From assembly GCF_000473165.1 (NCBI RefSeq), contig NZ_KI421504.1, forward strand, positions 1,208,501 to 1,272,500: a DNA stretch of 64,000 bases, in the 5' to 3' direction. Source of the stretch: Leisingera aquimarina DSM 24565. Its GTDB lineage: Bacteria > Pseudomonadota > Alphaproteobacteria > Rhodobacterales > Rhodobacteraceae. A program made the position numbers and the translations under genes. Under the pieces are notes generated by a model. It saw nothing but the letters and a program-made list of their open reading frames with translations, did not search any database and was not told the DNA's origin. This document shows, piece by piece, positions 44,376-53,738 of this stretch; position 1 is the first letter of the stretch; every line of letters starts with the position of its first letter.

Positions 44376-45194
44376 ATGGGGTTCCCCGGCACCTGGATGA
44401 CGGAAAGTGAAAGTGTGGTCTACCGGGTGGTGCCGAAATGCGCCTGCTCGACGATCGGTCAGATCCTGTACTACTCTGATCAGGGGCGGTTCTTTGACGG
44501 CGACATTCATGACGCCAAGGAGGGCCTGCACAAATGGGCGCTGGAGCACAGCCAAGGGCCGATCACCCGCAATGTGCAGGGGCACCGGTCTTATGCCTTC
44601 ACCTGTGTGAGGAACCCCTATACCCGGGTGCTCAGCTCTTTCTTTGACAAGATCTGCGGCATCCAGCGCAACGGGCGGCGCTACCGCGGCAACCTGGTGC
44701 CCAAGCTGGCCTATGAATACGGTATCGAGGTCGGTGGCGAGGACGGTAAGCAGGAATTCGACCAGATCGCCAGCTTCCGCCGGTTTCTGCTGTTTGTGCG
44801 CGACACCATCCGCTGGCGCCGCCCGATGGATCCGGACATCCACTGGTCGGCAATGTCGGGGCATGTGTCGACCTTCATCCTGAACGGCGGCCGCTACAAC
44901 CGGATTTTCTGGACCGAGGATTTCAACACCGGCATGCAAGGCGTGCTTGATGCGATCGAAACGCCGCATGCCGTGGACCTGGCCGCGATCCCGCGCTTCA
45001 ACGAAAGCGAAGGCCACGGTCCCAAGCGCGCCCATGCCGTCGAGGACTATTTCGACGACCTGTCAATGCACCTGGTCTATGAGATCTACAAACGCGATTT
45101 CGAGCTGTTCAAGTACGATTTCGATAACCCGGGCAACAAGATGCCGGTGGGCGAGATCGACCTGGACGAGGTGCACGCCAAGCTGGGGGAATGA
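44376..45194 (+). CDS. Carbohydrate sulfotransferase family 2 protein
   Basis: A 272-residue sulfotransferase. PVPKCACSTIGQILY-type residues (VPKCACSTIGQ, about 20-30) form the 5'-phosphosulfate loop for PAPS, and FTCVRNPYTRVLSSFFD (about 75-91) is the 3'-phosphate site. Downstream it has the usual conserved Asp/Glu pairs (FWTEDFNTGMQ). It would transfer sulfate to a sugar hydroxyl. The divergent neighbour is a GT14-like enzyme, so a sulfated surface polysaccharide or glycoprotein is likely. Start ATG 44376. Confidence 0.85.
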   Translation: MGFPGTWMTESESVVYRVVPKCACSTIGQILYYSDQGRFFDGDIHDAKEGLHKWALEHSQGPITRNVQGHRSYAFTCVRNPYTRVLSSFFDKICGIQRNGRRYRGNLVPKLAYEYGIEVGGEDGKQEFDQIASFRRFLLFVRDTIRWRRPMDPDIHWSAMSGHVSTFILNGGRYNRIFWTEDFNTGMQGVLDAIETPHAVDLAAIPRFNESEGHGPKRAHAVEDYFDDLSMHLVYEIYKRDFELFKYDFDNPGNKMPVGEIDLDEVHAKLGE

Positions 45195-45332
45195 TGGGCA
45201 GGGCGCGGAAAGCGGAGACCTCCCGCGCCTGTACCGCCGCATCAAAGATGCCGCGGCATAAATCTTGGGCCCGGCGCGGGGACATGATCTGTGTTCATGA
45301 AGGGAATGTGCCGGAGCCGCTTCGGGCGATTA

Positions 45333-45806
45333 CTAAAACACCAGGTTTTTGTTCGTTTTGTCACAATCAAATTTTCCGGACGAGGTGAATCTTTCTCCTC
45401 CGCCGCTTACCGAGAGTTTTCCTTGCAAGGTTTCAGGGTTAAACAAGAGTGAGTAGCGAACAGTGAATTTGGTTTTGATTATCTCAGGTATGCCGTAGTC
45501 ATAAGTTGTTGTGATGGTTACTGGCACTCCCTTAACCTTCCAGCGCAACCGATACATTCCATTGCTTTTCTTCGTAAACTTCGTTGCCACAGGCGCATTG
45601 TAAACCATGTGAGTGAATGCGTCATAGACCGTAGCTGTGCTGTTTTGTGCATCAACGTTCAACATGGACTTGCCGGGCACAAACCCGCCATCATTGTTTT
45701 CCCTGGCTGAGCTGTGCCCCGCGAAGGAGCACAAGAACTTCTCTGGAGCTGCGGTTGCTGCAACCGGAGCTGCGAGAGTCAAAACGGTAGGGAACAGTCT
45801 GAGCAT
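45333..45806 (-). CDS. Secreted hypothetical protein, AT-rich
   Basis: A 157-residue protein with signal peptide MLRLFPTVLTLAAPVAATA and an exported beta-rich domain (RENNDGGFVPGKSMLN, ITTTYDYGIPEIIKTKFTVRYSL). Two cysteines near the two ends (FLCSFAG and FDCDKTN) could form a disulfide. It is more AT-rich than its neighbours. The ATG at 45806 has GAGGA upstream on the minus strand. It stands alone; no family recognised. Confidence 0.6.
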   Translation of the reverse strand: MLRLFPTVLTLAAPVAATAAPEKFLCSFAGHSSARENNDGGFVPGKSMLNVDAQNSTATVYDAFTHMVYNAPVATKFTKKSNGMYRLRWKVKGVPVTITTTYDYGIPEIIKTKFTVRYSLLFNPETLQGKLSVSGGGERFTSSGKFDCDKTNKNLVF

Positions 45807-46034
45807 GATGGTCCTCAAAATATGTTGGGCAGTAATTGGATACAAAACACAAACCAGATAAATATCTCCCGGTAGATAGGCTGTAGAAAGTTATTCTTTT
45901 GCGTGTGCAATGACATCGGGGCTACGCATTTTTGTAAATGGTAATCGACGGCTATCTGTATAGCCTAAGCGCAGGTTCGGAATGCAGGCGTTTTTGCTGC
46001 CTGAACCCGTCTTGTCCGTGCATTGGCTGAGACC

Positions 46035-46072
46035 TAAAAGAAAACCCGCCGCGAATACGCGGCGAGTTTTCA
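46035..46072 (-). terminator. Terminator after ilvD
   Basis: Stem AAAACCCGCCGCG / CGCGGCGAGTTTT (about 46041-46070), followed on the minus strand by TCTTTTAGG. It lies 25 bp after the ilvD stop. Confidence 0.88.
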
Positions 46073-46094
46073 AGGTTCACGAGGCAGTCAGGCC

Positions 46095-47939
46095 TCAGTC
46101 TTCGTCCGGCAGTGCGCGCACCGCGCCTTTGGCGGCGGAGGTGGCCAGCAGCGCATAGGCTTTCAGCGCCTTGGAGACCTTGCGCTTGCGCGGCTCGGCC
46201 GGTTTCCAGCCCTTGGCGTCCTGCTCTTCGCGGCGCGCGGCCAGCTCCTCATCCGCGACTGCCAGATGGATCGAGCGGTTGGGGATGTCGATCTCGATCC
46301 TGTCGCCCTGGCGCACCAGGCCGATGGTGCCGCCTTCGGCCGCCTCGGGCGAGACATGGCCGATCGACAGGCCGGAGGTGCCGCCGGAGAAACGGCCGTC
46401 GGTCAGCAGGGCGCATTTCTTGCCCAGGCCTTTCGATTTCAGATAGGAGGTCGGGTAGAGCATTTCCTGCATGCCGGGGCCGCCGCGCGGGCCTTCGTAG
46501 CGGATCACCACCACATCGCCTTCCTTGACCTTGCCGGTCAGGATGTCGTTCACCGCCGCGTCCTGGCTTTCGCAGACATAGGCGGAGCCGGTGAAGGTCA
46601 GGTTGCTGGCATCGACGCCGGCGGTTTTCACGATGCAGCCGTCCAGCGCGATATTGCCGAACAGAACCGCAAGGCCGCCGTCCTGGCTGAAGGCGTGCTC
46701 TTTGGAGCGGATCACACCGTTTTCGCGGTCGTTGTCCAGCTCCTTGTAACGGTTGGATTGGGAGAACGCCTGCGTCGTGCGCACGCCGCCGGGGGCTGCC
46801 TTGAACAGCTCTTCGGCCTCGGGGTTGTTGGCAACCTTGATGTCCCACTTTGCGATGGCTTCGCCTATGGTCGAAGAATGCACGGTGCTGCAGTGGTTGT
46901 GCAGCAGGCCTGCACGGCTGAGCTCGCCCAGGATCGAGAAGATGCCGCCGGCCCGGTGCACGTCTTCCATATGCACGTTGGCGGTGTTCGGCGCGACCTT
47001 GCAGAGGCACGGGACCTTGCGGCTGAGCTGGTCCATGTGGGACATGTTGAAGTCGACTTCGCCTTCGTTGGCAATTGCCAAGAGGTGCAACACGGTGTTG
47101 GTGGAGCCGCCCATGGCGATGTCCAGGCTCATCGCGTTCTCGAAGGCCTCGAACGAAGCGATTTCGCGCGGCAGCAGGCCTTTTTCTTCACCCACATAGT
47201 GACGCTTGGTGATATCGACGATCTTGCGGCCGGCTTCCAGGAACAGGTGCTTGCGGTCGGCATGGGTGGCCAGCGTCGAGCCGTTGCCCGGCAGCGCCAG
47301 GCCCAGGGCCTCGGCCAGGCAGTTCATCGAGTTGGCGGTGAACATGCCCGAACAGGAGCCGCAGGTCGGGCAGGCGTTCTCTTCGATGTGCTGGACCTGC
47401 TCGTCGGTGAAAGCATCATTCGCCGCCGCGACCATGGCGTCCACCAGGTCGATTTTTTTCATGTCCAGATCGGCGATATCGATCTTGCCCGCTTCCATCG
47501 GCCCGCCGGAGACAAAGATCGCCGGGATGTTCAGGCGCATGGCGGCCATCAGCATGCCCGGCGTGATCTTGTCGCAATTGGAGATGCAGACCATGGCGTC
47601 GGCGCAATGGGCGTTGACCATGTATTCGACGCTGTCGGCAATCACCTCGCGCGAGGGCAGCGAATAAAGCATGCCGTCATGGCCCATAGCGATGCCGTCA
47701 TCCACCGCGATGGTGTTGAACTCCTTGGCGACGCCGCCGGCCGCCTCGACCTCGCGGGCGACCATCTGGCCCAGGTCCTTGAGGTGGACGTGGCCGGGCA
47801 CGAACTGGGTGAAGGAGTTGACGATGGCGATGATCGGCTTGCCGAAGTCATCATCCTTCATACCGGTGGCGCGCCACAATCCGCGTGCGCCCGCCATGTT
47901 GCGGCCATGGGTGGAGGTTCTGGATCGGTACTTTGGCAT
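46095..47939 (-). CDS. ilvD: Dihydroxy-acid dehydratase
   Basis: A 614-residue iron-sulfur enzyme that makes 2-oxoisovalerate and 2-oxo-3-methylvalerate for valine, isoleucine and leucine synthesis. Cluster ligands are in [10 protein letters not shown] and [21 protein letters not shown]; later [20 protein letters not shown] and the SGTxG-like loop of the active site are intact. The ATG at 47939 gives the standard [21 protein letters not shown] start. It complements the leu genes in the first part of the window, though 37 kb apart. Confidence 0.97.
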   Translation of the reverse strand: MPKYRSRTSTHGRNMAGARGLWRATGMKDDDFGKPIIAIVNSFTQFVPGHVHLKDLGQMVAREVEAAGGVAKEFNTIAVDDGIAMGHDGMLYSLPSREVIADSVEYMVNAHCADAMVCISNCDKITPGMLMAAMRLNIPAIFVSGGPMEAGKIDIADLDMKKIDLVDAMVAAANDAFTDEQVQHIEENACPTCGSCSGMFTANSMNCLAEALGLALPGNGSTLATHADRKHLFLEAGRKIVDITKRHYVGEEKGLLPREIASFEAFENAMSLDIAMGGSTNTVLHLLAIANEGEVDFNMSHMDQLSRKVPCLCKVAPNTANVHMEDVHRAGGIFSILGELSRAGLLHNHCSTVHSSTIGEAIAKWDIKVANNPEAEELFKAAPGGVRTTQAFSQSNRYKELDNDRENGVIRSKEHAFSQDGGLAVLFGNIALDGCIVKTAGVDASNLTFTGSAYVCESQDAAVNDILTGKVKEGDVVVIRYEGPRGGPGMQEMLYPTSYLKSKGLGKKCALLTDGRFSGGTSGLSIGHVSPEAAEGGTIGLVRQGDRIEIDIPNRSIHLAVADEELAARREEQDAKGWKPAEPRKRKVSKALKAYALLATSAAKGAVRALPDED

Positions 47940-48073
47940 CAGGCTGGTTCCCTTAGTCTTTGCCCTCAGGGACACGATTTGCGCAATAAAGGCAACCGGC
48001 CGGGGGGCTGTTCGGTAATATTGGCGCAGATTGCGCCGGATTTCAGTGGCGAAATGTCTCTCCGGGGGGGCTC

Positions 48074-49252
48074 TCAGGCGCGCACCGGGGCGGGTTCTGG
48101 GCTTTTGAGCCAGTGATTCACAGCCAGTCCCAGCACCAAAGCCCAGAACGGCGCGCCGATTCCAAGGAAGCTGATGCCGGAGACCGTGGTCATGAAGGTG
48201 ATCAGCGCCGCCTCGCGGCCTTGCGGCTCGGCCAGCGCGGCAGACAGGCTGTTGCTGATGGTTGAGAGCAACGCAAGACCTGCAACAGTAGCCACCAGCG
48301 CCTTGGGGGCGATCAGGAACAGGCTGATCACGGTGGCGCCGCCCAGCCCCACGAGGATGTAGACGAGGCCGGTCATGACGCCTGCCAGATAGCGGGTGTC
48401 CGGGTTCTCATCCGCCTCGGGGCCTGCGCAGATTGCGGCGGTAATGGCGGCGAGGTTGAAGGCAAAGCCGCCGAAGGGGGCCAGGACCAGCGAGGCCAGC
48501 CCGGTCACGGTCAGGCTGGCGGAAACCGGCGGCGCGTAGCCGCAGGCTTTCAACGCCACCACCCCGGGCATGTTCTGCGAAGACATCGTGACGATGTAGA
48601 GCGGCAGGCCTATGCCGATCAGAACCGGCAGCGAGAAAGCGGGCGTCACGAACTCGGGGCGGGCCAGGGTGAGGTCCAGCGCCTCCAGGCTTCCAAAGGC
48701 TCCGGTTGCTGCGCACCAGGCCACACCTGCGGCCAGCACCGCGGGGATCGTGTAGCGGGGGAACAGCTTGCGTCCGGCCAGGAACGTGAGGCCCATCAAG
48801 GCAACCAATGCGGTGTCCGTCTGAAGAGAAGTAAAGGCGGAGAGGCCGAATTGGAACAGGATGCCTGCCAGCATCGCGCTGGCCAGGCTGTCCGGGATAA
48901 GGCGGGAGAGGGCGGCAAACCAGCCAGTGACGCCGGTGAGGGTCAAGAGCACGGCGCATAACAGGAAAGCGCCGACCGCTTCGGCCAGCGGCACGCCGTT
49001 GAGGCTGACCGCCAGCAGCGCCGCGCCAGGGGTGGACCATGCGGTGAGGATCGGCATCCGGTAGATCAGTGACAGGATCAGGCAGGTTACGCCCATGCCC
49101 AGCCCCAGCACCAGCATCCAGCTGTTGGCCTGGGACTGGGTGGCGCCCACGGCCTCGATGGCTTGGAAAATGATCGCAACCGAGCCGGTATAGCCGACCA
49201 GAACAGCCACCGCGCCGGAGACAAGATGCGAGAGTTTCAGATCCTTGAGCAT
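48074..49252 (-). CDS. BenE-family benzoate/H+ symporter-like transporter
   Basis: A 392-residue carrier with about 12 transmembrane helices. [46 protein letters not shown] and [19 protein letters not shown] are typical of the BenE family. The transported substrate might be benzoate or another aromatic acid, though no aromatic catabolism genes are near. It is divergent from an XRE-cupin regulator across two palindromes. Confidence 0.9.
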   Translation of the reverse strand: MLKDLKLSHLVSGAVAVLVGYTGSVAIIFQAIEAVGATQSQANSWMLVLGLGMGVTCLILSLIYRMPILTAWSTPGAALLAVSLNGVPLAEAVGAFLLCAVLLTLTGVTGWFAALSRLIPDSLASAMLAGILFQFGLSAFTSLQTDTALVALMGLTFLAGRKLFPRYTIPAVLAAGVAWCAATGAFGSLEALDLTLARPEFVTPAFSLPVLIGIGLPLYIVTMSSQNMPGVVALKACGYAPPVSASLTVTGLASLVLAPFGGFAFNLAAITAAICAGPEADENPDTRYLAGVMTGLVYILVGLGGATVISLFLIAPKALVATVAGLALLSTISNSLSAALAEPQGREAALITFMTTVSGISFLGIGAPFWALVLGLAVNHWLKSPEPAPVRA

Positions 49253-49290
49253 GCGGCTTTTCCTCGGGCGCCGGATCGGCTAGGGGTGTT

Positions 49291-49332
49291 GTGCGTTATA
49301 GCGCACACTACACGTCGTGCGTTATAGCGCAC
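49291..49332. promoter_or_regulatory. Twin palindromes between benE-like and XRE-cupin genes
   Basis: Two identical 16-bp near-palindromes GTGCGTTATAGCGCAC at 49291-49306 and 49317-49332, spaced 26 bp start to start, each with 5-bp arms GTGCG/CGCAC around TTATAG. They sit in the 105-bp divergent region, 38 bp from the benE start and 25 bp from the regulator's ATG. They are very likely the operator of the XRE-cupin protein. Confidence 0.78.
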
Positions 49333-49357
49333 AAGTGTTTTTTAAGCGGCGGATTTT

Positions 49358-49918
49358 ATGAGCGATGAAACCATCACCCTGAACCTGCGGGAGATCCGCG
49401 CGGCGGCAGGGCTTAGCTTGTCCAAAGCGGCGGAGATCACAGGGGTCAGCAAGGCAATGCTGGGGCAGATCGAGCGCGGCGAATCAAGCCCGACGATTGC
49501 CACCCTGTGGAAGATCGCTAAAGGGTTTCACCTGCCGCTGACCGCTCTGCTGGGGGAGGCGGCGCGACCGGTGAGCGCGGCCACCGGCGTTTATGAGACC
49601 GTGCAGTTTCCGGGCAGCATCGGAGTCAAGATCGTCTTTCCCTTTGACCCGCTGCTGGGAGCGGAGACCTTTCAGGTGACGCTGCAGCCGGGCCAGAGCC
49701 ACCAGTCGCAGCCGCATGATACTGGTGTGACCGAGGAGGTCTTTGTGCTGCACGGCGCAATGGAAGTGTTGCGGGGCGGCGAATGGGTGGCGCTGGAGGC
49801 GGGGCAGGGGCTGCGCTTTGCCGCCGACCAGCCGCATGGCTATCGCAGTGCGGAGACCGGCGTCTCCTTCCTCAACATGCACCACTACCGGCGGGCGGGT
49901 CTGACGCAGCGGGACTGA
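49358..49918 (+). CDS. XRE-family regulator with cupin domain
   Basis: A 186-residue regulator. An N-terminal lambda-repressor-like HTH (LREIRAAAGLSLSKAAEITGVSKAMLGQIERGESSPTIATLWKIAKG, about 6-52) is followed by a small-molecule-binding cupin domain (about 105-180, with the HTGVTEEVFVLHGAMEV-type strand and HGYRS). Family members often control carriers for their ligand; here the BenE-type carrier is divergent. The start ATG 49358 has AAGCGG upstream. The ligand is unknown. Confidence 0.9.
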   Translation: MSDETITLNLREIRAAAGLSLSKAAEITGVSKAMLGQIERGESSPTIATLWKIAKGFHLPLTALLGEAARPVSAATGVYETVQFPGSIGVKIVFPFDPLLGAETFQVTLQPGQSHQSQPHDTGVTEEVFVLHGAMEVLRGGEWVALEAGQGLRFAADQPHGYRSAETGVSFLNMHHYRRAGLTQRD

Positions 49919-49998
49919 AGCCCTTCACTTGTGCATTGTCTGGCGCGGGCCTACCAATTGCCAAGTCATTGAGTTTTTTGGATTTGAGGAGAACCGGA

Positions 49999-50853
49999 GT
50001 GGACACGCTGCGCGGAAGCCTGTTGATGGTGCTGGCCATGGCCACCTTTGCGCTGGAGGACATGTTCATCAAATCCGCTGCCCGCGACATTCCTGTGGGA
50101 CAGATTCTGATCCTGTTCGGGTTTGGCGGCATGGTGATCTTTGCTGCGATGGCGCGTGCGCAGGGTCACGCTCCCTGGCACCCGGGTTTTGGCACGCGCC
50201 CCATGCTGCTGCGGTCTGTGGCGGAGGTCGTCGGGCGGCTGTGTTTCACCCTGGCGATTGCGCTGACGCCTTTGTCCTCGGCCTCGGCCATACTGCAGGC
50301 CACGCCTTTGGTCGTGGCAGCAGGTGCAGTGGTGTTCTTTGGCGAGACCGTCGGCTGGCGGCGCTGGCTGGCGATCGGGCTGGGCTTTGCCGGTGTGCTG
50401 CTGATTCTGCGCCCTGGGCTGAGCGGGTTCGAGCCTGCCTCGCTGTTTGCCGTTGCCGGCACCTTGGGGTTTGCGGGCCGCGATCTGGCCACCCGCGCGG
50501 CGCCCAAGGACATGAGCAACAACCAACTAGGGTTCCTTGGCTTTGCCATGCTGGTGGTTGCCGGTTCGGTCGCGCTGGGCTGGACCGGCGGGGCGGTTTG
50601 GCCTGCCTCGCGCAACTGGCTGGAGATCACGGCAGCGACGGTGATCGGGGTCATTGCCTATAACGCCTTGTCGGGGGCGATGCGGGCGGGGGAAATCTCG
50701 GTGGTTGCGCCGTTCCGCTATACCAGGTTGATCTTTGCCATGGTGCTGGGGGTGCTGGTATTTGGCGAGCAGCCCGATGCGCTGACCCTGATCGGCAGCG
50801 CAGTGATTGTCGGCAGTGGTGTTTTCACGCTGCTGCGCAGCCGCAAGCCGTGA
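49999..50853 (+). CDS. DMT superfamily transporter (EamA-type)
   Basis: A 284-residue carrier with ten transmembrane helices in two EamA repeats (first centred on PLSSASAILQATPLVVAAGAVVFFGE, second on APFRYTRLIFAMVLGVLVFGEQPD). The start is GTG at 49999 with AGGAG upstream. It follows the XRE-cupin gene by 80 bp on the same strand. Export of an amino acid or metabolite is the common role; the substrate is unknown. Confidence 0.88.
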   Translation: MDTLRGSLLMVLAMATFALEDMFIKSAARDIPVGQILILFGFGGMVIFAAMARAQGHAPWHPGFGTRPMLLRSVAEVVGRLCFTLAIALTPLSSASAILQATPLVVAAGAVVFFGETVGWRRWLAIGLGFAGVLLILRPGLSGFEPASLFAVAGTLGFAGRDLATRAAPKDMSNNQLGFLGFAMLVVAGSVALGWTGGAVWPASRNWLEITAATVIGVIAYNALSGAMRAGEISVVAPFRYTRLIFAMVLGVLVFGEQPDALTLIGSAVIVGSGVFTLLRSRKP

Positions 50854-50898
50854 AGCGCGCCTTGCGCCCGCCGCCGCTCCGCCTTACATCTGCCTCCC

Positions 50899-51381
50899 AT
50901 GGCCAAGAAGAAGCAGACATCCGACCCGAATTACAAAGTGATCGCCGAGAGTCGGCGGGCGCGGTTCGATTATGCGATCGAAGATGATATCGAATGCGGC
51001 ATTATGCTGGAGGGGTCCGAGGTCAAGGCGCTGCGCGGGGGCGGTTCCAACATCGCAGACAGCTATGCTGCGGTGGAGAACGGCGAGCTGTGGCTGGTGA
51101 ACGCCTATATTCCGCCTTACGAGCAGGCCAAGCTCTTTAAGCATGAAGAGCGCCGCCGCCGCAAGCTGCTGGTATCGCGCAAAGAACTGTCGGATCTGTG
51201 GAACGCCACCCAGCGCAAAGGGATGACCCTGGTGCCGCTGGTTTTGTACTTCAACCACAAGGGCCGCGCCAAGATCAAGCTGGGCATCGCCAAGGGTAAG
51301 AAGAACCGCGACAAGCGGGCGAGTGAGGCCAAGCGCGACTGGTCCCGCCAGAAGCAGCGGCTGCTAAAGGACGCGCGCTGA
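50899..51381 (+). CDS. smpB: SsrA-binding protein SmpB
   Basis: A 160-residue protein of trans-translation: it carries tmRNA to stalled ribosomes. Typical blocks are present: [42 protein letters not shown], and [11 protein letters not shown]-like [14 protein letters not shown], with a basic C-terminal tail ([14 protein letters not shown]) that enters the decoding centre. The length is normal. The ssrA gene itself is not seen in this window. Confidence 0.96.
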   Translation: MAKKKQTSDPNYKVIAESRRARFDYAIEDDIECGIMLEGSEVKALRGGGSNIADSYAAVENGELWLVNAYIPPYEQAKLFKHEERRRRKLLVSRKELSDLWNATQRKGMTLVPLVLYFNHKGRAKIKLGIAKGKKNRDKRASEAKRDWSRQKQRLLKDAR

Positions 51382-51385
51382 TCAG

Positions 51386-51451
51386 GGAGAGGGCGCTGCC
51401 CTCTTGGCCTGGCGGCCAAGTCACCCGGGGTATTTCCAATCAGAAAGAAGC
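51386..51451 (+). repeat. Hairpin plus degenerate 3'-end element after smpB
   Basis: AGAGGGC-GCT-GCCCTCT (about 51388-51404) and TTGGCC-TGGC-GGCCAA (about 51404-51420) form two stems in a row, followed by CCCGGGGTATTTCCAATCAGAAAGAAG. The latter resembles, but is not identical to, the GAGTATTTTTGAAAAGATGA element of copies 1-3, and occupies the same place after a gene. Confidence 0.5.
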
Positions 51452-51687
51452 AGGGATTGCAGCCCTGCGCGCTGGTATCGATACGTGCCACGGCTTGAGT
51501 GTTATTCTGCCTGGCACTCCCTTGCAGGCGGCGGCCGCTGCCGGGGCTGATCCCGGTCTGCAGGAATGCTTGTGGTATCTGACTAATTAAGTCAGAAACG
51601 CGTTACCCAGCAGATTCGCTTTTGGATCACGCCCGGACGGAGAGGGCGGCCCGGCTGTTGCCCAGCCTTCAATTGTGGGAAAAGCGC
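51452..51687. other. Intergenic region without recognised gene
   Basis: About 235 bases between the smpB 3' element and the next gene. There is no tRNA, no tmRNA-like end and no convincing ORF. It includes a possible earlier in-frame start (TTG at 51622) for the following gene. Confidence 0.35.
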
Positions 51688-52203
51688 ATGAATGTTCCTT
51701 TGCCTGAGACCGCGGTCCGGCCCGGTGTGCCGCTGGCGGCGCATGAATTTGATGAGTTTGAGGCCGGGCTGCTGCCGGTGCTGCGGCATTTTATGCTGAG
51801 CTACCAAGAGCCGGCGGGGCAGGCCTGGCAGCAGGCCTATATCGTGGCGGCTGAGCGCTGGGGCGAGGCAAGCTGGGGCGAGGCAATCGGCCTGCCGGCG
51901 GCGCTGGCGCTGATGAAGGTTGTGCGCGCGGCGCTGAACAGCCGGAGCGGTCAGTTCGGTTTCATTGATCCCTTCGATCTGGACCACCGCGGCAAGGTGA
52001 CACCGGACGAAGCCGCGCTTTTGCGGATGCTGCACCACATGCGCCGGGATCAAACGGGCCAAGCGCGCGCGGCAGTGGCGGAGGTTGCCGGCGGAAAGAT
52101 GGAACCGCAAGTGATCCAGGCGGGCCTGGCCTTTGCCCACCGGTTTTCTGCCGGTCCGGCAGCGGACTGCGCCCAATCACCCCGGTTGCGGGTAGTGGCA
52201 TAG
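51688..52203 (+). CDS. Conserved hypothetical protein
   Basis: A 171-residue soluble protein with no signal peptide. Residues such as EFDEFEAGLLPVLRHFMLSYQ and GEASWGEAIGLPAALALMKVVRAALNSR look helical and conserved, but I recognise no family. The ATG at 51688 is preferred to TTG 51622 although its ribosome binding site is poor (GGGAAAAG). Codon use is like the neighbours. It lies between smpB and a divergent LRR gene; context does not reveal its job. Confidence 0.6.
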   Translation: MNVPLPETAVRPGVPLAAHEFDEFEAGLLPVLRHFMLSYQEPAGQAWQQAYIVAAERWGEASWGEAIGLPAALALMKVVRAALNSRSGQFGFIDPFDLDHRGKVTPDEAALLRMLHHMRRDQTGQARAAVAEVAGGKMEPQVIQAGLAFAHRFSAGPAADCAQSPRLRVVA

Positions 52204-52365
52204 GGTACCGCTGTCTGACTGTCGCGACCGGTGCGCGCTGCCCCTTGCCGCGGGGATTGCGCGGGGATTGAAGGTCTGCCGCCGTTCCCGCGCATGATCT
52301 TACCGGACGTTGCACTGGCGGAGCCGGAGATCAGCGTCAGCGCAGACAGCGCCGAAATGTCCCTG

Positions 52366-53574
52366 CTAGGGGGTGGCTGCGATGTACTGGGCTATTTTCT
52401 CTTTCCCAAGCAGGCGCCTGTGCGTCTCGAAGTCTGGGCCGGCAAAGACGATCCGCAGGTTTTCAACCTCCAGCAGCGGCTGCAGCGCCTCGGCGGGCAA
52501 GCCGATCGCCCGGAGAATCGAGAGCTTTTTAAGGTTCTTAAGCGGGGTGAGATCGGTGACGGCTGTTCCGGAAATGCTGAAGTCCCAAAGGGTCTCCATG
52601 TTCGCCACCGCTGCAAGGCTGGACACGGCAGTATTGGTGAGCGATAGCACACGCAGGTTTTTGCCCGCCAGCGGGGCAAGACTGGAGACGGCCGTGTCTG
52701 TCAGGTTCAGCTTGTGCAGCGCGTCCAGCCCGCTCAGCGGTGTGATGTCGCTGATCCGGGTTCCGTCCAAGGCCAGCTCCTTCAGACCGGATGCCCCCGT
52801 AATCGGGGTCAGGTCCGCCACCTGCGTGTCTGACAGGATCAGGGTGTGCAGTGCAGGTTTCCCCTGCAGTCCGTCCAGGGTTTTCAGCTGGGTTCCATCG
52901 GCGCGCAGCATCTCCAGCCGGTCGGAGGCGGCCAGCGCGGCCACGCTTTGGACCGGGCAATTGGAGATCCAGGCCACCTGCAGGTTGGCACCCGCCAGCG
53001 GGCCAAGATCAGAGATCTGGGTGTTGAAGGCAAGAAAGACTTCCAGCCCGGTGAGGCCTGACAGCGGGCTTAGGTCGGACACACCGGAATCCGCGATGTT
53101 CAGGCTCTGCAGCCGGGTCAGGCTGCTGGCAAAGGACAGGTCGGTGACGTCCCCGGCGCCCCAGACCGAGAGATGCTCAAGCTGTGTCATCCGGGCCAGG
53201 CGGGTAAAGTCGGGCGCGCGGACAGAATCAAGGCTGAGCCGCTTAAGCCTCGGCAGCCGGGTCAGCGGTGCAAGGTCCGGTGCCGTGATGTTGACCAAGG
53301 CCAGTCTTTCCAGCTTTGGCATCGCGGCGAGGGGGGACAGATCGACAGGATCCTTGAACCGCAGGTCGGCCATCAGTGTAAGATCGGTCAGCTCCGTGAA
53401 CTGGATCAGCCCCTGTAAGTCCGGTGTGTGGTTTCCAATCCGGACTTTTGCCTTCAAGTCGTTGCCGCCAATGCATGTTTTACCGATTTCCACACATTCT
53501 GCGCGCAAGGAGCCGGGGCTGAACATGCCCGCCGCAATCAGAAATGCTGCAAGGAAACTGCGGAAACCGGACAT
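52366..53574 (-). CDS. Secreted leucine-rich-repeat protein (internalin-like)
   Basis: A 402-residue protein with a signal peptide (cleavage near LRAE, residue ~26) followed by about 13 LRR units of 20-22 residues. The repeat pattern L-x-x-L-x-L-x-x-T-x-V-x-D-L-x-P-L is clear at SDLSPLSGLTGLE, ADLTPITGASGLKEL and SDITPLSGLDALHKLNL. Two N-terminal cysteines (CVEIGKTCIGG) suggest a cap disulfide. Such proteins usually bind other proteins at the cell surface or periplasm. The ATG at 53574 lies divergently from the sseA region. No transmembrane anchor or LPXTG is present. Confidence 0.82.
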   Translation of the reverse strand: MSGFRSFLAAFLIAAGMFSPGSLRAECVEIGKTCIGGNDLKAKVRIGNHTPDLQGLIQFTELTDLTLMADLRFKDPVDLSPLAAMPKLERLALVNITAPDLAPLTRLPRLKRLSLDSVRAPDFTRLARMTQLEHLSVWGAGDVTDLSFASSLTRLQSLNIADSGVSDLSPLSGLTGLEVFLAFNTQISDLGPLAGANLQVAWISNCPVQSVAALAASDRLEMLRADGTQLKTLDGLQGKPALHTLILSDTQVADLTPITGASGLKELALDGTRISDITPLSGLDALHKLNLTDTAVSSLAPLAGKNLRVLSLTNTAVSSLAAVANMETLWDFSISGTAVTDLTPLKNLKKLSILRAIGLPAEALQPLLEVENLRIVFAGPDFETHRRLLGKEKIAQYIAATP

Positions 53575-53738
53575 TCAAAGGGCCTTTGCAAGGAAATGCT
53601 GAAACTGGGGTCCATGTTATTACCGCTCCGTTAAAGGCCCGCAAGATTTTTGTAACCGCAGGTAGAGGGCGGCGCGGCCTTGCACCGCTGTGCCGCCGGA
53701 TGTACCCATGGCGCATGCGCAGAAAGGGAGACGCTTTG

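Noticed and set aside
45891-46073. 60-codon minus-strand ORF with a signal-like start
   Set aside because: It begins inside the ilvD terminator stem and has no ribosome binding site, so it is a chance frame through the terminator.
46266-48116. 616-codon plus-strand frame opposite ilvD
   Set aside because: Shadow of ilvD, which carries all catalytic motifs.
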